Shown here: piece by piece, positions 49,880 to 59,176 of the stretch
Layout: every line of letters begins with the position of its first letter
Numbering within the stretch: the first letter of the stretch is position 1
Origin: Tenacibaculum sp. 1_MG-2023
GTDB lineage: Bacteria > Bacteroidota > Bacteroidia > Flavobacteriales > Flavobacteriaceae
Assembly (NCBI RefSeq): GCF_030547425.1
Contig: NZ_JAUORH010000003.1
Span: 62,001 to 126,000 of the forward strand
Direction of reading: 5' to 3'
Length of the DNA stretch: 64,000 nt
Notes under the pieces: generated by a model
Seen by the model: the letters and a program-made list of their open reading frames with translations, nothing else
Told to the model about the DNA's origin: nothing
Database searches by the model: none
Program-made: the position numbers and the translations under genes

Positions 49880-50467
49880 TTATTTTGAATTAAAATCTGA
49901 TTTTAATAGCGAATAAATCTCGCTATCTAAAAACATCCCATTGTAAAAATAGTTCTCTCTAAAATAGGCTTCTTTTTTAAACCCTAATTTTAAAAGAATA
50001 CTTCTTGAATTTTGGTTTTTAGGGTTTATATTGGCTTCTAAACTATGAAGGTTGAATGTGTGAAAAGCAAAGTGAATTAAGGTATTCATAGCTTCTTTCA
50101 TATAACCTTTTCCCCAATAATCAGGGTTTAATACATAGCCTATTTCACCTCTAAAGTTTTGTTTGTCTAATCTCCATATTCCAAAATCACCAATAAGAGT
50201 ATTGTTTTCTTTGAGCGTAATAGCCCAAGTAATTCCGTTTTTATCTTTAAAAGCTTGCTGAATGAGTGCTATTCTTTTTTCAATGTCTTTGGGAGATTGC
50301 GGAACATCAGAGTCTAAGTATTTAGAAACTTGAGGGTGAGTTCTAACGTTAAACAGTTCAGAGGCATCAGCCATTGTGTATTCTCTAAATAAAAGTCTGT
50401 CACTCTCTAATTTAGGAAACGTATCAAAAATACTTTCGTTTATTGCGTATGTCATTCTATTTTTCAT
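49880..50467 (-). CDS. RimJ/RimL-type GNAT acetyltransferase
   Basis: 195 residues: LESDRLLFREYTMADASELFNVRTHPQVSKYL (parts) is the RimJ/RimL start. GEIGYVLNPDYWGKGYMKEAMNTLIHFAF carries motif A, and NSRSILLKLGFKKEAYFRENYFYNGMFLDSEIYSLL closes the domain. Probably acetylates N-terminal amines or small molecules. Its start (ATG 50467, alternative ATG 50455) overlaps the xdhB stop, so it is coupled to the xanthine dehydrogenase genes. Confidence 0.84.
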   Translation of the reverse strand: MKNRMTYAINESIFDTFPKLESDRLLFREYTMADASELFNVRTHPQVSKYLDSDVPQSPKDIEKRIALIQQAFKDKNGITWAITLKENNTLIGDFGIWRLDKQNFRGEIGYVLNPDYWGKGYMKEAMNTLIHFAFHTFNLHSLEANINPKNQNSRSILLKLGFKKEAYFRENYFYNGMFLDSEIYSLLKSDFNSK

Positions 50468-52718
50468 ACAATCCCATCAACACTTTTTCGGGTGTAAAAG
50501 GAGCGTGGAATTTTAATTTATAATTTGGGTTGAAAGTTTTTACCGCTTGCTGAATGGCAAAATAAGCTCCAATTCCGTACATTAATGGAGGCTCACCAAC
50601 CGCTTTCGATTTTTTAATAGCCATTTGATTCCCTTCCGTTTTTAACGGAATGGTTTCTACTGTTTTGGGAGCTGAAAAAATATCAGGCACCTTGTAGGTA
50701 GACAACGCATTCGAAAGGAGACGCCCGTCATTATTATAGGCAATTTCCTCTAAGGTCATCCAACCGATTCCTTGTGCTAAAGCACCTTCCACTTGGCCTA
50801 AATCAATTCCCATATTCATACTTTTACCAAAGTCGTGTACAATCTTTACGCTGTCAATTTCATAATTCCCACGGATACAATCTACAGTAACGGTTGTGAT
50901 AGCAGTACCGTATACATGATAGGCAAACGGATGCCCTTTTTCTTTGGTTTTATCAAAATGAATCACAGGAGTAGCATAATGTGCATTTTCAGATAGCGCC
51001 ACGCGACGAAGCATCGCTTCAGTAATTAAAGCTTCCCATGTTAGCTCTGATTTTTTACCACTCACAAAAACAGCATTTTCTTGAAAAGAGATATTTTCTT
51101 TTTTGGTAGAGAGCATGTCAGCGGCAACTTCTGTTAGTCGTTCAACTAACGAATTACAAGCCATTTCTGTTGCTTTCCCGTTAAGGTCGGCAGTTGAACT
51201 TGCTGCAGAAGGTGAGGTATTGGCAACACGTGTAGTATTCGTGGTTTCCAGTTTTACTTTATTGGGCGAAATTCCTAAAACACTTTGTGCTACTTGTAAT
51301 ATTTTGGTGTTTACACTTTGTCCCATTTCTACAGCACCTGTAGAGACACCAACACTTCCATCTTGATAAATATGTACCAAAGCACGTGCATGATTCATTG
51401 GGGTATTGGTAAATGAAATACCAAAGGCGATAGGCATTAATGAAATTCCTTTTTTGTAACGGTCGTTCTTATTATTGAAGTCAGCTACTTCTTGTTCTAG
51501 CTGTTCAAGTTGATATTGCTCTTTTGCGCTAAACCAAGAGTTTTGTGCTTGTACTTCGGTTGCAATTTGCCCGTATGAAAACTCATCGTTCTCAGCTAAT
51601 AGATTGGCTTCTTGTATTAATCTTTTATTGATCCTTATTTTATCAGCGGCATCTGCAATAGCACTTTCAATAACAAACATTCCTTGCGGACCACCAAAAC
51701 CACGAAAAGCGGTGTTAGGAGGTAAGTTGGTTTTACAACTATACACTGTAGTATGTACGTTTGGAACAAAATAACTATTGGTAGCATGAAACAATGTCCT
51801 TTCAGCAATAGCAGGTGATAAATCAGCGGCGGCACCAGAATTTTGTAGGAACTCAGCTTCAAAAGCTTTTATTTTTAGGTCTTTGGTTAGACCAATTTTA
51901 TAAAATGATGAATACGGATGGCGCTTTCCTGTCATACGTAAATCGTCATGGCGATTCAACATGTATTTTACTGGACGATTCAAATGTTGTACCGCCACAG
52001 CTGCCATCACTGCCCAAGGAGTTGCTTGATCTTCTTTACCTCCAAAACCACCTCCTAAGCGAATTACATCGACTTCAATTTTATGCATTGGAATACCTAA
52101 AACCTTGGCTGCTGTTTTTTGAACAGCAGTAGGGCCTTGCGTAGATGAGGTAATTTTTATATTCCCGTTTTCTTGAGGAACCGCATAGCAACCTTGTGTT
52201 TCGAGATACAAATGCTCTTGTCCGTTAGAAAAAGTTTCGCCTTCAAATACATATTCACATTCGGTAAAAGCATTTTGGGTGTCTCCTAAGTTAAATGAAC
52301 GAGGAGCATTGATAAAACTACCTTTTTCTTTGGCTTCTTTAGCGGTTGTGATTACAGGAAGTTCTTCAATATTTATGGTAATTAAACTTCTTGCTTTTTT
52401 AGCAATCGCTTCACTTTTTGCAACAATGAAAGCAATGGGTTGTCCCCAAAAATGGACTTCATCTTCTGCCCATAAAGGTTCATCAGGAATGATACCTCCA
52501 ATTTGATTTTCTCCTAAGACATCTTTATAGGTGAATATTTTTACTACACCTTCTAGTGCTTCTGCTTTAGAATAATCTACCGATTTGATTTTACCATGCG
52601 CTTTTGACGAGTCAAAAACCAACCCGAATAAGGTATCTTGACGTAGCATTAAATCGTCAACAAATAACGATTCTCCTCTAACATGTGTAAAACTGTCAAT
52701 ATTTTTCATCGTCTTCAT
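50457..52718 (-). CDS. xdhB: xanthine dehydrogenase molybdopterin-binding subunit
   Basis: 753 residues, the large molybdenum subunit of the xanthine oxidase family: IGGIIPDEPLWAEDEVHFWGQPIAFIVA, GGGFGGKEDQATPWA (the GGGFGGKE motif), TAFRGFGGPQGMFVIE, GAVEMGQSVNTKILQVAQ and KAVGEPPLMYGIGAYFAI (parts), with the catalytic Glu in GEPP. Oxidises hypoxanthine and xanthine to urate together with XdhA. One-base overlap with xdhA and overlap with the downstream GNAT gene. Confidence 0.9.
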   Translation of the reverse strand: MKTMKNIDSFTHVRGESLFVDDLMLRQDTLFGLVFDSSKAHGKIKSVDYSKAEALEGVVKIFTYKDVLGENQIGGIIPDEPLWAEDEVHFWGQPIAFIVAKSEAIAKKARSLITINIEELPVITTAKEAKEKGSFINAPRSFNLGDTQNAFTECEYVFEGETFSNGQEHLYLETQGCYAVPQENGNIKITSSTQGPTAVQKTAAKVLGIPMHKIEVDVIRLGGGFGGKEDQATPWAVMAAVAVQHLNRPVKYMLNRHDDLRMTGKRHPYSSFYKIGLTKDLKIKAFEAEFLQNSGAAADLSPAIAERTLFHATNSYFVPNVHTTVYSCKTNLPPNTAFRGFGGPQGMFVIESAIADAADKIRINKRLIQEANLLAENDEFSYGQIATEVQAQNSWFSAKEQYQLEQLEQEVADFNNKNDRYKKGISLMPIAFGISFTNTPMNHARALVHIYQDGSVGVSTGAVEMGQSVNTKILQVAQSVLGISPNKVKLETTNTTRVANTSPSAASSTADLNGKATEMACNSLVERLTEVAADMLSTKKENISFQENAVFVSGKKSELTWEALITEAMLRRVALSENAHYATPVIHFDKTKEKGHPFAYHVYGTAITTVTVDCIRGNYEIDSVKIVHDFGKSMNMGIDLGQVEGALAQGIGWMTLEEIAYNNDGRLLSNALSTYKVPDIFSAPKTVETIPLKTEGNQMAIKKSKAVGEPPLMYGIGAYFAIQQAVKTFNPNYKLKFHAPFTPEKVLMGLYEK

Positions 52719-54115
52719 TAGGCAATTAATTTTTTTAGTTCTACATGATTAGAGAATAGCTCCAAAAAATGAGCAAAAAATAATTGTCGTGCTAACAAAC
52801 GTTTGTATTCAGCAGTTCCACGAACATCACTGATAGGTGAGATTTCTGATTGTAAAACTGTTTCAGCTTCTTTTATAGTTTCTGAATTGATTGTTTTTCC
52901 GATTAAAAAAGCGTTGGTTTCGTGTAAATATTTCGGAATGGCAGCAACACCTCCTAAAGAAAAATGAGCGTCTGTAATTGTATTATTTTTTAGTGTAATT
53001 CTTCCAGCGGAATTTAAACTAGCAATGTCTAAATGTGTTCGTTTGCTTACCTTCTCAAAATTGAAAAAGTCTTCCGTTTGCGGAACTTTGAATTGTATTG
53101 AATGTAAGATTTCACCTTCGTGTAAATCATACTTTTTATAGTCTTGATGAAATTCTTGAAATGGAATTTGTCGCGTATTTCTATCTTCTTTTTGAATGGT
53201 TACCATTGAGTTTAATGCTAAAAAGAAAATAGACATATCACCAATAGGTGAGGCATTTACAAAGTTACCTCCAATAGTTCCCATATTTCTGATTTGCTCA
53301 GAAGAAACAAGTTTTAAAAATTGTTTGAGTTTAGGAAAGAGGGTTTGTAATTGTTTGCTTTCTGCTATTTCGGTAACGGTTGTATTAGCACCCAGTCTAC
53401 AAAATCCTTCAGTAAAAGAAATTTCTTTTAAAGCGTTTTTATCGGTTAATAAATGCACATCTTCTTCCGCCATTTTATCAGCATGTTGTACATATATATC
53501 GGTTCCGTTGGCTACTTTTACTCCTGTTTTTTCAAAGGTTCTTGGTTGTAATTGAGCTAATTTTTCTGGAATAGTTACAAAATAATTAGGAATAAAACCT
53601 TCCTTGATTAGCCAGTCAATTTGATGGTTTTTATCTTTTTGTTGTAGTTTTTGTTCTATTTCAAAACCTGCTTTTTCAATCGATTTATAACCTGTACAGC
53701 GACAAATGTTTCCGCTGATAGCATCGTTACAAGAAGTTGTTTGTTTACTGTCAAGAGCATAACCAGTCATAGAAACCACAAATCCTGGTGTACAGAAACC
53801 ACATTGTGTCGCATAATTATCGGTCATTGCTTTTTGAACGGTATTCAGTTCTTTTGGTAAATTGATTCCTTCTACCGTAACGATGTGTTTTCCGTTAGCA
53901 TTTCCTAAAGGAGAAATACATGAAGTTATACTTTGGTAGCTAAGTTTATTATCATTTAGATCACCAATTAAAACAGTACAAGCTCCGCAATCGCCTTCAC
54001 GACATCCTATTTTTGTACCTTTTAATTGTTGATGTTCTCTAATAAAATCGAGTAGGGTAATACCAGCGTTTGCTGTAGTTTTTATTACCTGATTATTTAA
54101 TATAAATTGTATCAT
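52718..54115 (-). CDS. xdhA: xanthine dehydrogenase FeS/FAD subunit
   Basis: 465 residues. The N-terminal [2Fe-2S] domains have GCREGDCGACTVLIG and CGFCTPGFV with NICRCTGYKSIEKA. The C-terminal FAD domain has VSSEQIRNMGTIGGNFVNASPIGDMSIFFLAL (parts) and LGGVAAIPKY. It passes electrons from the molybdenum site in XdhB to NAD. First gene of the cluster; all iron-sulfur cysteines are present. No molybdopterin synthesis genes are in the window. Confidence 0.9.
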   Translation of the reverse strand: MIQFILNNQVIKTTANAGITLLDFIREHQQLKGTKIGCREGDCGACTVLIGDLNDNKLSYQSITSCISPLGNANGKHIVTVEGINLPKELNTVQKAMTDNYATQCGFCTPGFVVSMTGYALDSKQTTSCNDAISGNICRCTGYKSIEKAGFEIEQKLQQKDKNHQIDWLIKEGFIPNYFVTIPEKLAQLQPRTFEKTGVKVANGTDIYVQHADKMAEEDVHLLTDKNALKEISFTEGFCRLGANTTVTEIAESKQLQTLFPKLKQFLKLVSSEQIRNMGTIGGNFVNASPIGDMSIFFLALNSMVTIQKEDRNTRQIPFQEFHQDYKKYDLHEGEILHSIQFKVPQTEDFFNFEKVSKRTHLDIASLNSAGRITLKNNTITDAHFSLGGVAAIPKYLHETNAFLIGKTINSETIKEAETVLQSEISPISDVRGTAEYKRLLARQLFFAHFLELFSNHVELKKLIA

Positions 54116-54229
54116 AAGCAGAATGCAAGATACGAAAATGTGACGTTAGGGGAAAAGTTGAAAAAGAAAAGTGTGGAGTTTAAGCTTTTTAATTATTTAA
54201 TGATATGATGGTCAAAATATGTAGCAATA

Positions 54230-54256
54230 AAAAAGCCTCCAATTTTTGGAGGCTTT
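54230..54256 (-). terminator. rho-independent terminator
   Basis: On the minus strand AAAGCCTCC pairs with GGAGGCTTT around a short A/T loop and runs into TTTTATTG. It lies 22 bases past the stop of the coiled-coil protein gene. Confidence 0.8.
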
Positions 54257-54277
54257 GTATATATTTTAAGAAAAATA

Positions 54278-55048
54278 TTAAGCAAATAGGCTATCTATTT
54301 TTTCTTTTTCTTCTTGTGCTAAGGCTGGGTCTACTAAAATACGACCACTATGCTCATCAATTGTAATCTTTTTACGGTTTGCAATTTCTAACTGAACTTG
54401 TGGTGGAATAGTGAAGAAAGAACCTCCAGCAGCTCCACGTTCAATAGCAACAACAGCTAAACCGTTTCTTACTTTTGTTCTAATTCTTTTATAAGCAGTT
54501 AATAAGTGACCTTCGATAGACTTTGAAAATTCTTCAGACTTTTCTTTTAATAATTGCTCTTCTTTCTCAGTCTCTTTTAAGATAGCATCTAGTTCACCTT
54601 TTTTGTGAGTTAAATGTGCTTCTTGCTTCGCTAATTTTTCTTTGGTGTTATCAATAACCTCTTTCTTTTGAGCAATTTTAGCTTTATATTCCTTAATTCT
54701 CTTTTCAGATAATTGAATTTCTAGCTCTTGATACTCAATTTCTTTAGATAAAGAGTCAAATTCACGGTTATTACGAACATTTTTTTGTTGTTCTTCATAC
54801 TTAGTAATTGAGTTTTTAGATTCTTCAATCGCTAACTTTTTATTACTAATGTCAGTTTCTAAATTTTTAACATCCTCAGCTAAATTAGAAAGTCTCTTGT
54901 TTAATCCGGCAACTTCATCTTCTAAATCTTCAACTTCTAAAGGTAATTCACCGCGAACGTTTCTAATCTCGTCAATTCTAGAATCGATTAACTGTAAATC
55001 GTATAACGCTCTTAATTTTTCTTCTACCGTTACTTCTTTTTTTGCCAT
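54278..55048 (-). CDS. CT398/DUF164-like coiled-coil protein, zinc ribbon lost
   Basis: 256 residues. Residues 20-180 are a long antiparallel coiled coil (heptads rich in E/K/L), and the C-terminal 60 residues match the usual zinc-ribbon region. That region reads VERGAAGGSFFTIPPQ (as AIERGAAGGSF) and DEHSGRILVD, where the canonical CxxC pairs are replaced by A, S, and DEHS. So the fold is kept without zinc ligands, a feature I believe is general in flavobacteria. The function is unknown. It ends four bases from the Nif3 gene and shares its strand. Confidence 0.8.
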   Translation of the reverse strand: MAKKEVTVEEKLRALYDLQLIDSRIDEIRNVRGELPLEVEDLEDEVAGLNKRLSNLAEDVKNLETDISNKKLAIEESKNSITKYEEQQKNVRNNREFDSLSKEIEYQELEIQLSEKRIKEYKAKIAQKKEVIDNTKEKLAKQEAHLTHKKGELDAILKETEKEEQLLKEKSEEFSKSIEGHLLTAYKRIRTKVRNGLAVVAIERGAAGGSFFTIPPQVQLEIANRKKITIDEHSGRILVDPALAQEEKEKIDSLFA

Positions 55049-55051
55049 CTG

Positions 55052-56146
55052 TTAAATATAGTATATTGGATTTGTACTTTTTTCGCTTAAAATAATTGCA
55101 AAAATACTAATTTTTTTGCTAAGATAATCAACTAAAAGGTTTTTTGTAAATTGTTCACTTTCATAATGTCCTACATCTGCAAGCAAAATTCTTTTTTCTG
55201 CTTTAAAAAACTCGTGATATTTAAAATCAGCACTTATATAAGCATCGGCACCAGCTCGCATCGCATTTTTGATAGCGAAACTTCCTGAACCACCTAACAC
55301 AGCTACTTTTTTAATAGGTTTGTCAAGTAATTCTGAATGTCTGACACAGCCTGTTTTAAAGGTTTCTTTTACAAATAATAAAAAGTCTTTTTCATCCATC
55401 GCTGAAGGGAGTTCTCCAATCATCCCCATACCTACGTTTTGGTTTTGGTTATCCAGCGTAATAACTTCGTAGGCAACCTCTTCATAAGGATGGTTTTTAA
55501 AGAGAGTAGAAAGTATTTTTCCTTCTAAATAAGAATCAAAAGTTACTATAATACAGGTTTCCTTTTCAAACATTAATTCTCCTTTTTTACCTACAATAGG
55601 GTTCGAATTTTCGTTCCCTCTATAGCTTCCTTTTCCTTCTACATTAAAAGAACAGTTGTCATAATTACCAATGTTACCTGCCCCAGCTTCAAATAACTTT
55701 TCACGTACATTAGTAGCTTCTGCAAAAGGAACATAAGTTGTTAGTTTTTTTATGATTCCTTTTTTGGGGATTAAAGTTTTCATGTTTTCTAAGCCTAAAA
55801 CTTCTCCCATTTTAGCAGAAACCCCATTGTTTACATTATCTAGAGCTGTATGTGTAGCGTAAATAGCAATGTTATTTTGAATAGCTTTTAATACAACACG
55901 TTCTACATAATTGTTGCCGTTAAATTTTTTTAGTCCACTAAATACAATAGGGTGAAAACTTACAATAAGATTACAGTTTTTAGCAATAGCCTCGTCCACA
56001 GTTTCTTCAAGAGTATCTAGCGTAACTAAAACTCCTGTAACTTTAGTACTGTAATTGCCTATTAATAAACCAACATTGTCAAAATCTTCGGCATACGAGA
56101 GTGGTGCCAGTTGTTCAATATAGTTGGTGACGTCTTTTATTTGCAT
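55052..56146 (-). CDS. Nif3-like dinuclear metal-centre protein
   Basis: 364 residues from the ATG at 56146; an in-frame TTG at 56161 would add five. Nif3 motifs: ISFHPIVFSGLKKF and YATHTALDNVNNG (His and Asp ligands; the first reads SFHPI) in the N-terminal half, and ADVGHYESEQFTK in the C-terminal half. A middle CutA-like insert (residues about 135-230) is present, as in the long bacterial form. It may be a GTP cyclohydrolase I-like metal enzyme; the exact role is unsettled. Operon with the coiled-coil protein. Confidence 0.85.
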   Translation of the reverse strand: MQIKDVTNYIEQLAPLSYAEDFDNVGLLIGNYSTKVTGVLVTLDTLEETVDEAIAKNCNLIVSFHPIVFSGLKKFNGNNYVERVVLKAIQNNIAIYATHTALDNVNNGVSAKMGEVLGLENMKTLIPKKGIIKKLTTYVPFAEATNVREKLFEAGAGNIGNYDNCSFNVEGKGSYRGNENSNPIVGKKGELMFEKETCIIVTFDSYLEGKILSTLFKNHPYEEVAYEVITLDNQNQNVGMGMIGELPSAMDEKDFLLFVKETFKTGCVRHSELLDKPIKKVAVLGGSGSFAIKNAMRAGADAYISADFKYHEFFKAEKRILLADVGHYESEQFTKNLLVDYLSKKISIFAIILSEKSTNPIYYI

Positions 56147-56232
56147 TTGGTACGTTTTCAAAATTACTATAGCAAAGTTACAAAGTAGAAAAATGAAAAT
56201 AAAAGTATCCTGTACATTAATGCTTAAATTAT

Positions 56233-56240
56233 TACTTTTG
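56233..56240 (+). promoter_or_regulatory. -7 promoter box just before lpxK
   Basis: TACTTTTG matches TAnnTTTG exactly and ends five bases before the ATG at 56246, so transcription would start at or next to the start codon. The -33 TTG is not obvious. Confidence 0.5.
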
Positions 56241-56245
56241 GTGTA

Positions 56246-57283
56246 ATGAAGCTACTTCGATTTTTATTATTTCCGTTTGCTGTTTTGTACGATGCTATTA
56301 CGAGAATTCGTAATTGGTTTTTTAATCTAGGTGTTTTAAAATCAACTTCTTTTGATATCCCAGTGATTGCTGTTGGAAATTTAAGTGTAGGAGGAACAGG
56401 AAAATCTCCTCAGATAGAATATTTAATACGTTTACTAAAAGATAATTATAGAATTGCAGTTTTAAGTCGAGGATATAAACGTAAAACAGAAAGGTTTCAA
56501 GTAGTGAATGGTACCCATACAGCTGAAGATGTAGGTGATGAACCTTTGCAATTTTATAAGAAGTTTAAAAAAGGTGTTACCGTAGCTGTGGATGCTGACA
56601 GAACGAACGGAATTCAACAGTTGTTGCAGCGTAGCACCCCTCCTGAAGTAGTATTGTTGGACGATGCCTATCAACACAGAAAAGTAACGGCGAGTTGTTA
56701 TATTTTACTCACAAAGTATAACGATTTGTTTGTAGATGACTTTGTGTTGCCTACAGGGAATTTGCGAGAAAGTAGGAGAGGAGCTAAACGAGCAACGATG
56801 ATTGTAGTTACGAAATGTCCTGAGAATTTATCGAAGACAGAACAAGAAAAGATAGTACGAAAGCTCAATCCAAAATCGTATCAAAAGGTATTTTTTACAA
56901 CCATTGCTTACGATGAGAATTTAAAAGGAACAAAAGAGTTAACAATTGATGATTTGCAGGATAAAGAAGTGTTGTTAGTGACGGGAATTGCGAATCCAAC
57001 CCCATTGTTAAACTTTTTAAAAGAAAAGGAAGTAAGCTTTAAACACCTAAAATTCCCAGATCATCATAATTTTACTCAGCAAGATATTTCAACTATTAAG
57101 AAGGCTTTTGATGAGTTACCACCTGAACAAAAGATTATACTAACTACCGAAAAAGATTATATGCGTTTAGAGGGTAAGGTTGATAATCTTAATTATATAT
57201 CAATAAAGAGTGATTTTATTAATGAAGAGGAGGTTTTTAATTCTTTGGTGTTGGATGAAATAAAAAGAGTAAAAACAAAATAA
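56246..57283 (+). CDS. lpxK: tetraacyldisaccharide 4'-kinase
   Basis: 345 residues: N-terminal membrane-associated helix (LLRFLLFPFAVLYDAITRIRNWFF, parts), P-loop VGNLSVGGTGKSPQ (residues 45-58), LSRGYKRKT, DDAYQHRKV with the catalytic Asp, and PTGNLRESRRGAKRA. LpxK phosphorylates the lipid A disaccharide at the 4' position at the inner membrane. Standard length. Divergent from Nif3 and convergent with a small membrane protein gene. Confidence 0.92.
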   Translation: MKLLRFLLFPFAVLYDAITRIRNWFFNLGVLKSTSFDIPVIAVGNLSVGGTGKSPQIEYLIRLLKDNYRIAVLSRGYKRKTERFQVVNGTHTAEDVGDEPLQFYKKFKKGVTVAVDADRTNGIQQLLQRSTPPEVVLLDDAYQHRKVTASCYILLTKYNDLFVDDFVLPTGNLRESRRGAKRATMIVVTKCPENLSKTEQEKIVRKLNPKSYQKVFFTTIAYDENLKGTKELTIDDLQDKEVLLVTGIANPTPLLNFLKEKEVSFKHLKFPDHHNFTQQDISTIKKAFDELPPEQKIILTTEKDYMRLEGKVDNLNYISIKSDFINEEEVFNSLVLDEIKRVKTK

Positions 57284-57296
57284 CGTTATTTGCTTG

Positions 57297-58070
57297 TTAA
57301 TAAGTTCTAAAAACGGCAGCATATATTTTTTTTGAATTTTCTTTTTGATCTTTTGGTATTGGTAATGTAAACTTCATAATTCTGTTAGCATCATATCCTT
57401 CAAAACTAGTACCTCTGGTTTCATCTGTAAAACAAATACTATGTTTATTATGTTTTTTGCTTAATGATACGTTTTTCATGTAGCTAAAAGTTTTAATAAT
57501 GTAGTATTCATTTATAAGAACTATACCATATTTAAAGCATTGAACCTCTCTTATACGACAATCTAAAGCCTGTTTTAAAGGAGAAATTAAAAATTGGTAA
57601 GAGAATATCCCCCAAAAAAGAGAAATTATTAATAAGTTGTAACCTACAGCTAAAGCAAATTCTCCATCATTTTTTAAGGTATGACCCCAGTATATTAAGG
57701 AGATAGAAACCATGAAAATACACAAAACAACTATAACGTGTTTTTTCTTTCTCATAGATAGGTTTTCTTGAATAAAAAGTACCCATTCACTTTTGGTATA
57801 CTTAAAACTTAAGATAGGCTTTATTTTTTTATGCTTAATATCATATATGAAACGTCTTTTATTGGAGTCTATAATATATTTGATTAGAAGGGAGGAGAAT
57901 AGACCATAGAAAAAGGCAAGTATAAAATAGTCGAGTCTAGAGTTTTGAGCCCCAATATAGCCAATCAAGGCTAAGTAAGTGGTTCCTAAAGGTATAATTA
58001 TAATTGATTTTACAAGAGTAATAAGAGTACCGTCAACATAATTTCGATCCATTTTTATAGCATTTTTCAA
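57297..58070 (-). CDS. membrane protein, unknown
   Basis: 257 residues with two pairs of membrane helices (about residues 13-60 and 115-165, e.g. VIVVLCIFMVSISLIYWGHTL) and a basic soluble loop between them. A C-terminal domain begins QALDCRIREVQCFKYG and includes EYYIIKTFSYMKNVSL. The ATG at 58052 (MDRNYVDG) is an alternative start. No family recognised. Downstream of the mannose-1-phosphate gene on the same strand, 21 bases away. Confidence 0.55.
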   Translation of the reverse strand: MKNAIKMDRNYVDGTLITLVKSIIIIPLGTTYLALIGYIGAQNSRLDYFILAFFYGLFSSLLIKYIIDSNKRRFIYDIKHKKIKPILSFKYTKSEWVLFIQENLSMRKKKHVIVVLCIFMVSISLIYWGHTLKNDGEFALAVGYNLLIISLFWGIFSYQFLISPLKQALDCRIREVQCFKYGIVLINEYYIIKTFSYMKNVSLSKKHNKHSICFTDETRGTSFEGYDANRIMKFTLPIPKDQKENSKKIYAAVFRTY

Positions 58071-58091
58071 TAATGTAAAGTGTTATGATAG

Positions 58092-59168
58092 TTACATGTG
58101 CTTTTTACCAAAAGTGTCTTTTGCTTCAGTTCGTAGTTGTTTTATGTCTTGTTCGTTTTTACGTGGACAAATAACCAAGACATCGTCTTTTTCTACGATA
58201 ATAAAATCTTGTAAACCTTGAATTACTACTTTTTTGCCATTTTTAGTACTAACCATATTCCCGTTGGCATCTTTAAAAATAGTTGTGGCTCCAACTGTTG
58301 CATTTTGGTGAGTGTCTTTACCAAGTTTGTTATATAAAGAACCCCAGGTACCCAAATCATCCCAACCAAAATCTACAGGGAGTACGTGTACCTTTTCAGA
58401 GCGTTCCATAATCCCGAAGTCGATAGAAATGTTTTCACATTTTTCATAGTTACGTTTAATAAAATCATCTTCAAGCTCGGTGTTGTAAACGTTATCTCCG
58501 GTATCTAAAATGTTGACCATTTCAGGAAGATGTTTTTTAAAGGAATCTAAAATGCTAGAAACCGACCAAACAAAAATACCAGCATTCCATAAATAGTCAC
58601 CGCTTGCTACAAACTGTGTAGCTTTTTCTAGGTTTGGTTTTTCAGTAAATGTTTTTACTTTTTTAACTTCAGAAACATTTTCTTTAAATTGAATATAGCC
58701 GTAACCCGTATTAGGATGATTTGGTTGAATCCCCAAAGTCATCAATATATCTTCTTTAGTACAGGCTTTAAAAGAAGTTTCAATGTTTTTAAGAAATTCA
58801 GTCTCGTTTTCTATCCAGTGATCAGACGGAGCAACTAACATCACAGCATTTTCATTCTGCTGACGGATTTTTAAAGCAGCATATAAAATACAAGGAGCAG
58901 TGTTACGCATTGCAGGTTCTAGCAGTAACTGTTTATTACCAATTTTAGGAAGTTGTTCTAAAACTAATTCTTCGTAACGTTTATTAGTGGCAATTAAAAT
59001 ATTTTCTGCTGGAATTAATTGATTAATTCTGTTGAAGGTTTTTTGTAACAAAGACTCTCCAGTTCCTAATAAATCATGAAATTGCTTAGGGTATTTTTCG
59101 GTACTTACTGGCCAAAGACGAGAACCTACGCCACCTGCCATGATTACTGCATAATAATTAGTGTTCAT
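58092..59168 (-). CDS. mannose-1-phosphate guanylyltransferase
   Basis: 358 residues with the nucleotidyltransferase signature MAGGVGSRLWPVSTEKYPKQF (residues 10-30, parts), IATNKRYEEL, FTEKPNLEKA and GFGWDDLGTW-like VDFGWDDLGTWGSLYN. The monofunctional form (no PMI domain). It makes GDP-mannose from mannose-1-phosphate and GTP for polysaccharides or glycoconjugates. The GGxGxRLWP loop is complete. Confidence 0.88.
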   Translation of the reverse strand: MNTNYYAVIMAGGVGSRLWPVSTEKYPKQFHDLLGTGESLLQKTFNRINQLIPAENILIATNKRYEELVLEQLPKIGNKQLLLEPAMRNTAPCILYAALKIRQQNENAVMLVAPSDHWIENETEFLKNIETSFKACTKEDILMTLGIQPNHPNTGYGYIQFKENVSEVKKVKTFTEKPNLEKATQFVASGDYLWNAGIFVWSVSSILDSFKKHLPEMVNILDTGDNVYNTELEDDFIKRNYEKCENISIDFGIMERSEKVHVLPVDFGWDDLGTWGSLYNKLGKDTHQNATVGATTIFKDANGNMVSTKNGKKVVIQGLQDFIIVEKDDVLVICPRKNEQDIKQLRTEAKDTFGKKHM

Positions 59169-59176
59169 ACAAGCTG

